Shown: positions 16,716 through 24,905, numbered from the stretch's first letter. The stretch is DNA of 64,000 nucleotides from Paraconexibacter algicola (GCF_003044185.1 NZ_PYYB01000001.1:1550001-1614000), one strand, 5' to 3'. Numbers and translations: made by a program. The notes: generated by a model not told the origin, from the sequence alone.

Positions 16716-17864
16716 TCAGCGCGCGCCCGGGCCACGGCGTGCCTCGTCGTCGACCCAGGTGAGCACGGCGGCCGTGAGGGCGCGCGGCGAGGGGGCCGCC
16801 TCGCGCACGCGCGCGACGAGCTCCAGCGAGGCGGGGATCACGCGCCGGTCGGCGCGCAGCCCGGGTGCCAGCGCGGCGGCCTCGCGCGCACCGGGCGCGC
16901 GCCGGAGCGCGTGGAGCGCGCCGGCGGCGAGCCGGCGGACGCCGTCGGGGCCCGCGATCCCCTGCACCACCGCCGCCGAGGCGACGAGCAGCAGGGCGCG
17001 CACGGCCCGGCGGGCCGCGTCGTCGAACGGGACCGCCCCGAGGACGCCCGGGCCCAGCGCGCCGAGCGCGAGCGCCACGCCGAGGCCGGCGCCCAGCCGC
17101 ATCGACCGCCGGCCCTCCCCGCGCGCGGCCGCGGTCCCGGCGGCGACCCCGGCGGTGACGACGGCGAGGACCGGCCAGGCCGGCGTGGCGAGCATCACGC
17201 ACCAGGCCGCGACGACGACCCACACCAGCGCGACGAGCCGCCGCGCCGACCGCGCAGGGGCGGCGACCACCGACGGGATCCGCTCGGCCGCGCCGTCGAC
17301 GGGGGCGGCATCGGCCAGCGCGCGACGGTAGACCGCGACCTGCACGGCGGAGAAGACGACGGCTCCGGCGAGGTTCGACAGCAGGCCGAGCACGAGTGCC
17401 GCTGTCGCCCCGGACGGCAGGAGCCCGCCGGTCAGCTCGACGACGCGGTCGTACGAGTCCACGTACGCGTCGATGCCGCCGACGATGACCGCGATGAAGA
17501 ACGCGGTGAGGACCGCGTAGTGCGCCAGGCGGATCGCGAAGCACGCGGCGAGCAGCGCGGCCGTCCCCCGTCCGCGGGCGGCCATCGCCCCGAGCAGCGG
17601 GGCGCTCAGCGCCTGCGTCACGGGCCCGCTGATCCGCGCGGGTCCCATCACGGCGACGGTCTCGGTCATCACCGCCAGGGACGCGCCGTACCCGCCGCGG
17701 GCCCCGACCCGCGATCCGATCCGGGCGAGCGCCACACCGCCGGCGAGCGAGACCCAGAACGCGCCGACCGGCGTGATCCGCCCGGCGAGGAACGAGACGG
17801 TCCCGACGTGCGCGAGGCCCGCGACGTCGGGCGTCTCGGCGGCTGGGCGGGCGGTCGCGGACAC
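16716..17864 (-). CDS. Polytopic membrane protein of unknown function
   Basis: 382 residues with roughly eight hydrophobic segments. Notable stretches are FWVSLAGGVALARIGSRVGARGGYG, SVVAAPARSARRLVALVWVV, and two small-residue-rich hairpins VLAVVTAGVAAGTAAARGEG and LGAGLGVALALGALGPGVLG. The last 80 residues are cytoplasmic and charged, ending ADRRVIPASLELVARVREAA. I do not recognise the family. The GTG start is chosen because GGAGG lies 5 bases upstream; further upstream in frame there is no better start. Copy 2 of the 39-bp repeat lies 44 bases upstream, in a position comparable to copy 1 ahead of the ArsC-like gene. Confidence 0.6.
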   Translation of the reverse strand: MSATARPAAETPDVAGLAHVGTVSFLAGRITPVGAFWVSLAGGVALARIGSRVGARGGYGASLAVMTETVAVMGPARISGPVTQALSAPLLGAMAARGRGTAALLAACFAIRLAHYAVLTAFFIAVIVGGIDAYVDSYDRVVELTGGLLPSGATAALVLGLLSNLAGAVVFSAVQVAVYRRALADAAPVDGAAERIPSVVAAPARSARRLVALVWVVVAAWCVMLATPAWPVLAVVTAGVAAGTAAARGEGRRSMRLGAGLGVALALGALGPGVLGAVPFDDAARRAVRALLLVASAAVVQGIAGPDGVRRLAAGALHALRRAPGAREAAALAPGLRADRRVIPASLELVARVREAAPSPRALTAAVLTWVDDEARRGPGAR

Positions 17865-17908
17865 GGTCACCTCCACGCTACGGACGCGGACCGCTGTGAG
17901 CGCGCCGA

Positions 17909-17947
17909 GTGGACGCCAGGTCCTTCCGCGAAGGATGTCGTGTCCAC
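17909..17947. repeat. 39-bp interrupted palindrome, copy 2
   Basis: Same length and outer arms (GTGGAC, GTCCAC) as 3773-3811, with inner arms TCCTTC and GAAGGA. The bases that differ between the copies are mostly at arm junctions and in the right-hand spacer. It lies between the CrtA-like gene (ends at 17978) and the membrane-protein gene (starts at 17864), both on the minus strand. Confidence 0.65.
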
Positions 17948-17977
17948 GCGGTCGGTGGATCGGGCAGGCGTCGCGGG

Positions 17978-18742
17978 TCAGGCGGTTGCTCCCTGCCGCC
18001 GTGACGTCCGCGGGACTGCGGGCAGGCCAGGGTACGCCTCGGGCGGACCGCCGGGGAGCCCGCCGCTGGCGGCGACCGGGCGCAGGTGGACGAAGCAGCG
18101 TCGGCGGTGCCAGGTGTTCGCCTGCGATCCGCGCATCGCGTCGGCGTGACCGCCGGGTCGGTAGGCGTACTCGCGCATGGCGCCGGCGGTCGACCAGCAC
18201 GACAGCGACGTGGCCTCGAGCAGCGAGCCGCGCATGAGCGCGGTCGTCGCGACCAGCGCCTCGCGGTCACGCGCGTGCGCGACAGCGCGCCTGTTGGCCT
18301 GCGAGAAGGGGACGACGGCGCTCGGGCGCAGGAGCGCGTGGACGAGCGCGATCGCCGGCTCGTCGTCGCGGGCCGGCGCTCCGCCGGCCACGGGCCGCCA
18401 CCCGTGCCAGTCCTGCTCGCGGACGCGCCGGACCTCGGCGTCCGCGCTGAAGCGCCGCTCCGGCGCGACGGCCAGCCCCGCCCCGTGGCGCTGCCACGCC
18501 TCTGCAGCCGCGGCGGGGTCGTCCCATCCGAGGACGACGCCGCGACCTCCGGGCACGAGGAGTGGCAACCCGCTGCCCCGCGTGCCGCGGTTGCAGCGGA
18601 CGACGACGCCGCCCCGCAGTCCCGGTGGTCGGGCGGCGAGCATTGCACGGGCCGCGGCGTGCCACCGGCGGGCGGCGAGCGGTGCGAGATGGACGATGTC
18701 GAGCGTGACGTGCTCTGGGACGTCACCAGATTGAAATACCAT
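17978..18742 (-). CDS. Spheroidene monooxygenase (CrtA)-like protein
   Basis: 254 residues. The C-terminal half follows the CrtA pattern as I recall it: a strand with ALVHALLRPSAVVPF, then SLLEATSLSCWSTAGAM, then YRPGGHADAMRGSQANTWH ending in a strand CFVHLRPVAASG. Purple-bacterial CrtA oxygenates acyclic carotenoids, but no other carotenoid genes are present, and actinobacterial relatives are uncharacterised. The ATG at 18742 is supported by TATCTT (18750-18755) 7 bases upstream. A site resembling the operator of the TetR gene at 22270-22872 overlaps that -10 in the same register, so co-regulation is likely. Function beyond family is unknown. Confidence 0.6.
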   Translation of the reverse strand: MVFQSGDVPEHVTLDIVHLAPLAARRWHAAARAMLAARPPGLRGGVVVRCNRGTRGSGLPLLVPGGRGVVLGWDDPAAAAEAWQRHGAGLAVAPERRFSADAEVRRVREQDWHGWRPVAGGAPARDDEPAIALVHALLRPSAVVPFSQANRRAVAHARDREALVATTALMRGSLLEATSLSCWSTAGAMREYAYRPGGHADAMRGSQANTWHRRRCFVHLRPVAASGGLPGGPPEAYPGLPAVPRTSRRQGATA

Positions 18743-18749
18743 TAGTATT

Positions 18750-18765
18750 AAGATACCAACGGTAG
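18750..18765 (-). promoter_or_regulatory. Promoter with ATACC-N3-GGTA operator upstream of the CrtA-like gene
   Basis: The sequence ATACCAACGGTAG (18753-18765) matches the palindrome ATACCGCCGGTAT at 22885-22897 in 10 of 13 positions. It begins 3 bases into the minus-strand -10-like TATCTT (18750-18755), exactly the offset seen at the TetR promoter. A second imperfect inverted repeat, AATAC and GTATT, lies at 18735-18749 over the start codon. The AT content of this 40-base stretch is far above its surroundings. Confidence 0.55.
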
Positions 18766-18908
18766 GTAAAGCCGTCGACGCCGTTCACGTTGAGGTCGAG
18801 CGGTGCGCGCGCGGACGCTCGTGCTTGGTGGAACGCGCCCACGACGGGGGATCCGGTTGGCCCGTCGGTGGGACGTCGCCCTGCCGGTCCCGGGGTAGCG
18901 TCGACGCC

Positions 18909-20876
18909 ATGCCCGACGCCCCGCTCTGGTCCCCCGCCGACGACCTCCTGCGCGACAGCGAGATGGCCCGCCTGTGCGACGAGCTCGGGCTCGCCGACGC
19001 GGCCGCGCTGCACGCCTGGTCGGTCGCGGACGTCGGGCGGTTCTGGCGCACCGCCGTGTGGGACCGGTTCGACGTCCTGCACGACGGTCCGGCCGAGCCG
19101 GCGCTCGCCGACGCCCGGATGCCCGGCGCGGTCTGGTTCCCGCACGCGCGGCTGTCGTTCCCCGAGCACGTGTTCCGCGGCAAGGACGACGAGGCGCTCG
19201 CGCTCCAGGCGGCGGGCGAGGTGCGCGACGGGATCGACGTCTGGACGTGGGGTCGGCTGCGCGCCGAGACCGCCCGCATCCGCGCCGGCCTGCGCGCGAT
19301 GGGCGTCATGCAGGGCGACCGCGTCGTCGGCTACCTGCCGCACGTCCCCGAGACGGTCGCCGCGTTCCTGGCCACCGCCTCGCTCGGCGCGACCTGGTCG
19401 TGCTGCTCGCCGGACTTCGGCAGCCGCACGGTCGTCGACCGCTTCGCGCAGATCGAGCCGACGGTCCTGCTCGCCGTCGACGGCTACGCGTACGGCGGTC
19501 GGCGGTTCGACCGTCGCGGGGTCGTCGCCGAGCTCGAGGCGGCACTCCCGTCGCTGCGCCGCACGGTGCGGCTCGGCTACCTCGACCCGGCCGCCGGGGA
19601 CTGGTCCTCCGCGTTCCCCGAGACCGACGAGCCGCTCGCGTTCGCGCGCGTGCCGTTCGACCACCCGCTGTGGATCCTCTACTCCTCCGGGACGACCGGC
19701 CTGCCGAAGGCGATCGTGCACGGCCACGGCGGGATCGTGCTCGAGCACCTGAAGACCTGGCGACTGCAGCACGACACCCGCCCCGACGACCGGGTCCTGT
19801 GGTTCACCACGACCGGCTGGGTGATGTGGAACTACCTCGTCGCCGGACTGATGACCGACGCGTCGATCGTGCTGTTCGACGGCAACCCCGGCTACCCGTC
19901 GATGGACGTGCTGTGGCAGCTGTGCGCGGACGCCGGCGTGACCGTGTTCGGCACCGGCGCCGCCTACCTGCACGGCTGCCTGAAGGCGGGGACGAAGCCG
20001 CGGGACGGTCGCGCCCTGCGGATCCGCGCGGTCGGCTCGACCGGCTCGCCGCTCTCGCCCGAGGGCTTCCGCTGGGTCTACGACGAGGTCGGGCCGGACA
20101 CGTGGCTGTTCAGCGCCAGCGGCGGCACCGACATCGCGGGCGCGTTCGTCGGCGCGAATCCGCTGGTGCCCGTGTACGAGGGGGAGCTGCAGGCCCCGGG
20201 GCTCGGGGTCGACCTGCAGGCGTGGGACGACGACGGCCGGCCGGTCGCCACGGGGGAGGTCGGGGAGCTCGTCGTCACGCAGCCGATGCCGTCGATGCCG
20301 GTCGGCTTCTGGAACGACCCGGACGGCGCGCGCTACCGCGACGCGTACTTCGCCCACTACGACGTCGAGGAGGGCCGCGGACCGGTCTGGCGCCACGGCG
20401 ACTGGATCTCGCTGACCGCGCACGGCGGCGCGGTGATCCACGGCCGCAGCGACTCGACGATCAACCGCGGCGGGATCCGGATGGGCACCGCGGAGATCTA
20501 CGCGGCGGTCCTGGCGCTGGACGAGATCGTCGACGCGATGGTCGTGGACGTGCCGCCGACCGACGGGTCCGGCGAGGCGTGGATGCCGCTGTTCGTCGTG
20601 CTCGCCGAGGGGGCGCAGCTGACCGACGAGCTGCGCGACGCGCTCGTGCGCCGCGTCCGCGCCGACTGCTCCCCGCGCCACGTGCCCGACGAGGTGCACG
20701 TCGTCGCGCAGGTGCCGCGCACGCTCACCGGCAAGGTGCTCGAGGTCCCGGTCAAGCGGCTGCTGATGGGCCACGACCCGGAGCGGGCGGCGAGCCGCGA
20801 CGCGCTGGCCAACCCGGAGGCGTTCCAGTGGTTCGTGGACTTCGCGCGCGAGCGGGCGGGGGCGCCGAGCGCCTGA
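18909..20876 (+). CDS. Acetoacetyl-CoA synthetase-like acyl-CoA ligase
   Basis: 655 residues, the typical AACS/AcsA length. ANL-superfamily motifs are in order: A3 loop LYSSGTTGLPKAIVHGHGG, then GSTGSPLSPEGFRWVYDEVG, SASGGTDIAGAFVG, the hinge region near WRHGDWISLTAHGGAVIHGR, and the C-terminal catalytic Lys in RTLTGKVLEVPVKRLL. The IVHGHGG form of the A3 loop and the long N-terminal domain favour acetoacetate over acetate or longer chains. It would form acetoacetyl-CoA from acetoacetate and ATP, feeding the thiolase at 24906-26108. TAGCGT lies 7 bases before the ATG. The stop codon lies in a palindrome shared with the convergent gene's stop. Confidence 0.85.
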   Translation: MPDAPLWSPADDLLRDSEMARLCDELGLADAAALHAWSVADVGRFWRTAVWDRFDVLHDGPAEPALADARMPGAVWFPHARLSFPEHVFRGKDDEALALQAAGEVRDGIDVWTWGRLRAETARIRAGLRAMGVMQGDRVVGYLPHVPETVAAFLATASLGATWSCCSPDFGSRTVVDRFAQIEPTVLLAVDGYAYGGRRFDRRGVVAELEAALPSLRRTVRLGYLDPAAGDWSSAFPETDEPLAFARVPFDHPLWILYSSGTTGLPKAIVHGHGGIVLEHLKTWRLQHDTRPDDRVLWFTTTGWVMWNYLVAGLMTDASIVLFDGNPGYPSMDVLWQLCADAGVTVFGTGAAYLHGCLKAGTKPRDGRALRIRAVGSTGSPLSPEGFRWVYDEVGPDTWLFSASGGTDIAGAFVGANPLVPVYEGELQAPGLGVDLQAWDDDGRPVATGEVGELVVTQPMPSMPVGFWNDPDGARYRDAYFAHYDVEEGRGPVWRHGDWISLTAHGGAVIHGRSDSTINRGGIRMGTAEIYAAVLALDEIVDAMVVDVPPTDGSGEAWMPLFVVLAEGAQLTDELRDALVRRVRADCSPRHVPDEVHVVAQVPRTLTGKVLEVPVKRLLMGHDPERAASRDALANPEAFQWFVDFARERAGAPSA

Positions 20877-20890
20877 ACGATCGCTCAGGC
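20871..20890. repeat. Palindrome spanning two convergent stop codons
   Basis: GCCTGAACGATCGCTCAGGC is a 20-bp palindrome with a single mismatched pair. It contains the TGA of the CoA ligase (20874-20876) and, on the other strand, the TGA of the PaaK-like gene (20885-20887). It differs by one base in the core from the operator CCTGAACGATCGTTCAGG at 47034-47051. It may be a weak copy of that operator or only a short bidirectional terminator; no promoter is visible here. Confidence 0.5.
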
Positions 20891-22273
20891 GGCGAGTGGC
20901 ACGAAGCGTCGGACCTTGCCCGTCACGGGGTGCCGCGCGATCGTCTCGACCGACCGGATCTCCGCGGTCCGCGCGGGCGCCCCGGCCCCGGCAAGGGCGG
21001 CGGAGAGTCGGTCCGCCAGCGCGTCCCCGTCGATGTCGCCCGAGGGGGCGACGACGTCGACCACGACCCCGTCGGGGTGCTGGTGCACCTGGTACTCGAC
21101 GATGCCGGGCTCGGTCACCAGGACGGAGCGAAAGGCCAGCGGGTGGATCTCGACGTCGCCCCAGCGCAGATGCTCGTCGTCCCGACCATGCACCGCGACA
21201 CGGAGGTGGCCGTGGTCCGGGGCGGCGGGCAGCGCGAGCAGTCTGTCGGTCAGCTCGTAGCGGATCAGCGGCTGCGCCCGGTTGCGCAAGGTCGTGACCA
21301 GGACCCGCGCGCTCGGGGTCCCGGGTTCGACCGGTGTGCCGTCGGCGCCGACGAGCTCGACGATGCAACCGTCCTCGGCGAGCACGATCGCCTCGTCGTC
21401 GGGCGCCGACATCCCCTGGAGGCCCTCGGTCGTGGCGTACCCGTTGACCAGCGGCACGCCGAAGCCCGCGGAGATGCGGGTGCGGGCATCCGGTCCGAGC
21501 GGCTCGCTCGTCGCGGTGACCGCGAGCGGGGTGATCTCCAGCCGGCCGGCGGCCCGCTCGTCGGCGAGCCGGGCGAGGATGCTCGGGTACCCGGCGAGCA
21601 GCGGCGGAGCGAGGGCGTTCAGGCGGGCGACGATGTCGGCGATCGGCGCGGTCGCCGGGACGACGGTGTAGCGCAGGCCGAGCCGCCCGCCCTCCGAGAG
21701 CGGCTCGGTGACCCCGGTCATGTGCACGGCGCTGCCCGCCCCGACGTACGCGACCGCCACGCCGTCGGGCGGCAGGTCGCCGAAGCTCAGCAGGCGGGCG
21801 AGCAGGTTGCGGGAGAAGGCGCCGACGAACTGCGCGAGCGCCGGGAGGTCGTAGACGAACATGCCGCGCACGCCGGAGCTGCCGCCGGAGGTGAAGGCGA
21901 GGTGGTCACCGGTGAGGGGAACCGGCGTGCCGTTCGTCGCGGCAAGGGCGGCCTCGACGCGGGCACGGTCGATCCCGGGGACGGTGAGGACGTCGTCGAA
22001 GTGCTCCATGAGGTCCGTCTTCGTCATGACGGGCAGGTCGCGCAGGTCGGTCGGGTCGAGCGTCGTCAGGTCGATTCCGGCGAGCCGCCGGGCGTGGAAC
22101 GCGGAGTGCTCGACGGCATGGGCGACCAGGTCCGCGAGCGCGGCGCGCTGGTGGGCGATGAGACGGTCGCGGGACCAGGTGCGGCGCTCGAGGTGCTCCG
22201 GACGCTCGGCCAGGACGAGGTCCTCCAGTCGCGAGCGAAACGCGCTGAACGGGGCGTGCGGGGTGGTGCTCAC
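20885..22273 (-). CDS. Phenylacetate-CoA ligase-like adenylate-forming enzyme
   Basis: 462 residues, resembling PaaK-type ligases, which are shorter than FadD enzymes. Visible elements: RLIAHQRAALADLVAHAVEHSAFHARRL and DLRDLPVMTKTDLMEHF near the N terminus, the phosphate loop FTSGGSSGVRGMFVYD, a core GYATTEGLQGM, and IRYELTDRLLAL then GDVEIHPLAFRSV. The expected C-terminal Lys is in HPVTGKVRRFV. The product is an acyl- or aryl-CoA; substrate unknown. Stop codon and TetR end overlap (22270-22273), so the ligase is translated with the TetR gene upstream. Confidence 0.8.
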   Translation of the reverse strand: MSTTPHAPFSAFRSRLEDLVLAERPEHLERRTWSRDRLIAHQRAALADLVAHAVEHSAFHARRLAGIDLTTLDPTDLRDLPVMTKTDLMEHFDDVLTVPGIDRARVEAALAATNGTPVPLTGDHLAFTSGGSSGVRGMFVYDLPALAQFVGAFSRNLLARLLSFGDLPPDGVAVAYVGAGSAVHMTGVTEPLSEGGRLGLRYTVVPATAPIADIVARLNALAPPLLAGYPSILARLADERAAGRLEITPLAVTATSEPLGPDARTRISAGFGVPLVNGYATTEGLQGMSAPDDEAIVLAEDGCIVELVGADGTPVEPGTPSARVLVTTLRNRAQPLIRYELTDRLLALPAAPDHGHLRVAVHGRDDEHLRWGDVEIHPLAFRSVLVTEPGIVEYQVHQHPDGVVVDVVAPSGDIDGDALADRLSAALAGAGAPARTAEIRSVETIARHPVTGKVRRFVPLAA

Positions 22274-22872
22274 GGGGTGCTCTCCGGGGCCAGGAGGTGG
22301 TCGAGGATGGTCAGCACGTCACGGTCGGGCAGGGCGCCCGCGTCGGCCGCGCGCTCGAGCGTCATGCCCAGGTCCAGGGCGAAGAGGAAGGTCGCGAAGG
22401 TTCGTGCGCCGACGGGCAGGAGATCGGGACCCGCGGCGTCCTCCACGGCGCTCGTGAGGGCGTCGAGGGCGCGCTCGTGCACGCGCGCGTAGCGCGCGGC
22501 GACGTCCGGCTCGCGGGCGGCGGCCAGCCGGAACTCGATCGTCAGCCGCATCCACGCGGTGTCCTGCGCGCTCCGCCGCCGGTTGGCGCGTACGAGGGCG
22601 CGCAGCGCGTCCGGCCCCGGGCCGGTGCGACGGGTGGATCGGGCGTTGTCGCGCGCGCGGTCCTCGATCCGGCGCTCCAGGAGCGTGAGCAGCAGGTCGG
22701 CCTTGCTCGCGAACTGGGAGTAGACGACGCCCTTGGAGAAGCCGGCCTCGCGGGCGATGGCGTCGAGCGTGGCGCCGGCGTAGCCGCGCTCGACGAACAC
22801 CGTTCGGGCGGTCTCCAGGAGGGCCTCGCGGTTGCGGTCGGTCTGCTCGGCGCGGGTCAGTCGGGTCGGCAC
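22270..22872 (-). CDS. TetR-family transcriptional regulator
   Basis: About 200 residues. N-terminal helix-turn-helix: REALLETARTVFVERGYAGATLDAIAREAGFSKGVVYSQFASKADLL; the remainder is a helical ligand domain. A longer open frame begins at 22908, but GTG at 22872 is chosen because TATATC, a -10-like hexamer, ends 9 bases upstream and the operator palindrome would otherwise lie inside the coding region. It overlaps the PaaK-like ligase by 4 bases, so the two form an operon. The palindrome at 22885-22897 is probably its own operator, and the related site at 18753-18765 a second target. Confidence 0.88.
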   Translation of the reverse strand: MPTRLTRAEQTDRNREALLETARTVFVERGYAGATLDAIAREAGFSKGVVYSQFASKADLLLTLLERRIEDRARDNARSTRRTGPGPDALRALVRANRRRSAQDTAWMRLTIEFRLAAAREPDVAARYARVHERALDALTSAVEDAAGPDLLPVGARTFATFLFALDLGMTLERAADAGALPDRDVLTILDHLLAPESTP

Positions 22873-22881
22873 GCCCGCATT

Positions 22882-22897
22882 GATATACCGCCGGTAT
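22882..22897 (-). promoter_or_regulatory. TetR-ligase promoter with palindromic operator
   Basis: Perfect palindrome ATACCGCCGGTAT (6-1-6) at 22885-22897 overlaps the minus-strand -10-like TATATC (22882-22887). Another GGTAT half-site lies at 22910-22914. A repressor here would block polymerase directly. The offset of operator to -10 (3 bases) equals that at the CrtA-like promoter. Confidence 0.7.
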
Positions 22898-22938
22898 TTG
22901 AAAGTCAATGGTATCCGGCGCGACCGGAGAGCCTCCGC

Positions 22939-22965
22939 TATGCTCCCTAACGATCGTTAAGGAGC
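22939..22965 (+). promoter_or_regulatory. Promoter and operator of the beta-oxidation operon
   Basis: TATGCT (22939-22944) is a likely -10. Overlapping and following it is a 24-bp palindrome at 22942-22965 whose centre is TAACGATCGTTA, extended by GCTCC and GGAGC outside one unpaired position. This is the longest copy of the motif in the window and sits over the transcription start, unlike the copies at 8482 and 49961, which sit over -35 regions. GGAGG lies about 7 bases from the GTG at 22981. Confidence 0.75.
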
Positions 22966-22980
22966 GGAGGAGCGAGAGCC

Positions 22981-24153
22981 GTGGACTTCACCCCCACGCA
23001 GGACCAGCAGACGATTCGCCGTGCGGTGGCCGACCTGGCCGCGCAGTTCGACGACGAGTACTGGCTCGAGAAGGACAGCCGGCACGAGTTCCCGCACGAG
23101 TTCTACGACGCGTTCGCGCGTGACGGGTGGCTGGGGATCTGCGTGCCGGAGGAGCACGGCGGCAGCGGCCTGGGGATCACCGAGGCGTCGATCATGCTCG
23201 AAGAGATCGCGGCGTCCGGTGGCGGGATGAACGCGGCCTCGTCGCTGCACGGGATGATCTTCGGGATGCATCCCGTGATCAAGCACGGGTCGCCGGAGAT
23301 GAAGGCGCGGCTGCTGCCGAAGATCGTCAGCGGCGAGATGCACGTCTGCTTCGGCGTGACCGAGCCGGACGCCGGGCTGGACACGACCGCGACGAAGACG
23401 TTCGCGAAGCGCAACGAGGCGGGCACGCACTACACGTGCAACGGGCGCAAGGTCTGGATCTCCAAGGCGCTGCACTCCGAGAAGGTGCTGCTGCTGACGC
23501 GCACGACGAAGCTCGAGGACTGCGCGAAGAAGACCGACGGCATGTCGCTGTTCCTCACCGACGTGCAGTCGCCGAACATCGAGATCCGGCCGATCCCGAA
23601 GATGGGCCGTGAGGCGGTCGACTCCAACGAGGTGTACATCGACGACCTGCAGATCCCCGTCGAGGATCTCGTCGGCGAGGAGGGCCAGGGCTTCAAGTAC
23701 CTGCTGGACGGGCTGAACCCGGAGCGGATCCTGATCGCCGCCGAGGCGCTCGGGCTGGGGCGCGCGGCGCTGCGGCGGGCGGTGCAGTACGCCAACGAGC
23801 GCGTGGTGTTCGGCCGGCCGATCGGCAAGAACCAGGGCATCCAGTTCCCGCTGGCCGACTCGCGGATGCGGCTGGACGCCGCCGAGCTCGTGCTGCGCAA
23901 GGCCTCCTGGAAGTACGACGCGGGGGAGAGCGCGGGCCTGGAGGCCAACGCGGCGAAGTACCTGTGCAGCGAGGCGGGGACGGAGGCGTGCGACCGCGCG
24001 ATCCAGACCCACGGCGGCTTCGGCTACGCCCGCGAGTACCACGTGGAGCGCTACTACAAGGAGGCGCGGCTGCTGAAGCTCGCGCCGCTGCCGCAGGAGA
24101 TGGTCCTCAACTACGTGGGCGAGCACGTGCTCGGCCTGCCGCGAAGCTACTAG
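22981..24153 (+). CDS. Acyl-CoA dehydrogenase
   Basis: 390 residues, first gene of a six-gene operon. N-terminal helices (MDFTPTQDQQTIRRAVADLAA), FAD-domain motif CFGVTEPDAGLDT with WISKALHSEKVLLL, and helix G with LNPERILIAAEALG, whose Glu may be the catalytic base. The C terminus reads RLLKLAPLPQEMVLNYVGEH then VLGLPRSY, a variant I know from a distinct bacterial acyl-CoA dehydrogenase subfamily in place of the usual GT-x-x-I-Q motif. It introduces the 2,3 double bond in an acyl-CoA, giving electrons to ETF. GTG start has a good ribosome binding site; expression is probably controlled by the palindrome at 22942-22965. Confidence 0.93.
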   Translation: MDFTPTQDQQTIRRAVADLAAQFDDEYWLEKDSRHEFPHEFYDAFARDGWLGICVPEEHGGSGLGITEASIMLEEIAASGGGMNAASSLHGMIFGMHPVIKHGSPEMKARLLPKIVSGEMHVCFGVTEPDAGLDTTATKTFAKRNEAGTHYTCNGRKVWISKALHSEKVLLLTRTTKLEDCAKKTDGMSLFLTDVQSPNIEIRPIPKMGREAVDSNEVYIDDLQIPVEDLVGEEGQGFKYLLDGLNPERILIAAEALGLGRAALRRAVQYANERVVFGRPIGKNQGIQFPLADSRMRLDAAELVLRKASWKYDAGESAGLEANAAKYLCSEAGTEACDRAIQTHGGFGYAREYHVERYYKEARLLKLAPLPQEMVLNYVGEHVLGLPRSY

Positions 24154-24165
24154 GGAGCGCTGGAC

Positions 24166-24903
24166 GTGCGTGGACTGGACGGGCGGATCGCCCTGGTGAC
24201 GGGTGCGGGTGCGGGCGTGGGCGAGGCCGTCGCCCGCCGGCTCGCGGAGGAAGGCGCGCGCGTCGTGCTCGCCGATCGCGACGGGGAGGCCGCGGCGCGC
24301 GTCGCCGCGACGCTCCCGGGCGACGCGCTCGGCGTCGCCTGCGACGTGGCGTCACCCGACGACGTCACGCGGGCGGTGGAGACCGCGGCGGGCCTCACGG
24401 GCACGATCAACGTCGTCGTCTGCATCGCGGGCAACTCGCGCCCGGCGATGCTGAAGAACCTCGACGAGGAGACCTTCGGGTCGGTCCTCGACGTGCACCT
24501 CGGCGGCACCTACCGCACGGTCCGCACCGCGCTGGCGTACCTGCCCGACGACGGCACCGGCCGGATCATCACGACGACGAGCGCCGCGGGCCAGACCGGC
24601 ACGATCGGCCAGGCCAACTACGCGGCGGCGAAGGCCGGGATCATCGGCTTCACGAAGTCCTGCGCCAAGGAGCTCGCGCGCCGGTCGATCACCGCCAACG
24701 CCGTCGCGCCCCTGGCGGCGACCGCGATGACCGAGAAGGTCCGCACCGACGAGAAGCTGGCCAGGCTCACGCTCGCCCGGATCCCGCTCGGGCGGTTCGC
24801 CGAGCCGTCCGAGGTGGCGGGGACGTTCGCGTTCCTCGCCTCCGACGACGCCGCGTACATGACCGGCCAGGTGCTGGCGGTCGACGGCGGGACGGTGATC
24901 TGA
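24166..24903 (+). CDS. SDR-family oxidoreductase (3-hydroxyacyl-CoA dehydrogenase-like)
   Basis: 245 residues, classical short-chain dehydrogenase. Cofactor motif TGAGAGVG at about residues 11-18, ADRDGEA following strand 2 (suggesting NAD+), NAG-equivalent CIAGNSRP, and the catalytic Tyr152-x-x-x-Lys156 in NYAAAKAGI, with Ser in TTSAAG. It ends GQVLAVDGGTVI. In the operon between an acyl-CoA dehydrogenase and a thiolase, the most likely role is oxidation of a 3-hydroxyacyl-CoA or ring-hydroxyl intermediate. GTG start with AGGGAG upstream; 12 bases after the previous gene. Confidence 0.9.
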   Translation: MRGLDGRIALVTGAGAGVGEAVARRLAEEGARVVLADRDGEAAARVAATLPGDALGVACDVASPDDVTRAVETAAGLTGTINVVVCIAGNSRPAMLKNLDEETFGSVLDVHLGGTYRTVRTALAYLPDDGTGRIITTTSAAGQTGTIGQANYAAAKAGIIGFTKSCAKELARRSITANAVAPLAATAMTEKVRTDEKLARLTLARIPLGRFAEPSEVAGTFAFLASDDAAYMTGQVLAVDGGTVI

Positions 24904-24905
24904 CG

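Noticed and set aside
18843-18908. A longer CoA ligase starting at an upstream in-frame start (18825).
   Set aside because: The added residues do not resemble the family, and TAGCGT lies just 7 bases before the ATG at 18909.
22873-22908. Extended N terminus for the TetR protein from ATG at 22908.
   Set aside because: It would place the operator palindrome and the -10-like hexamer inside the coding sequence, and the extra residues (MTFKYRRYINAG) are not TetR-like.
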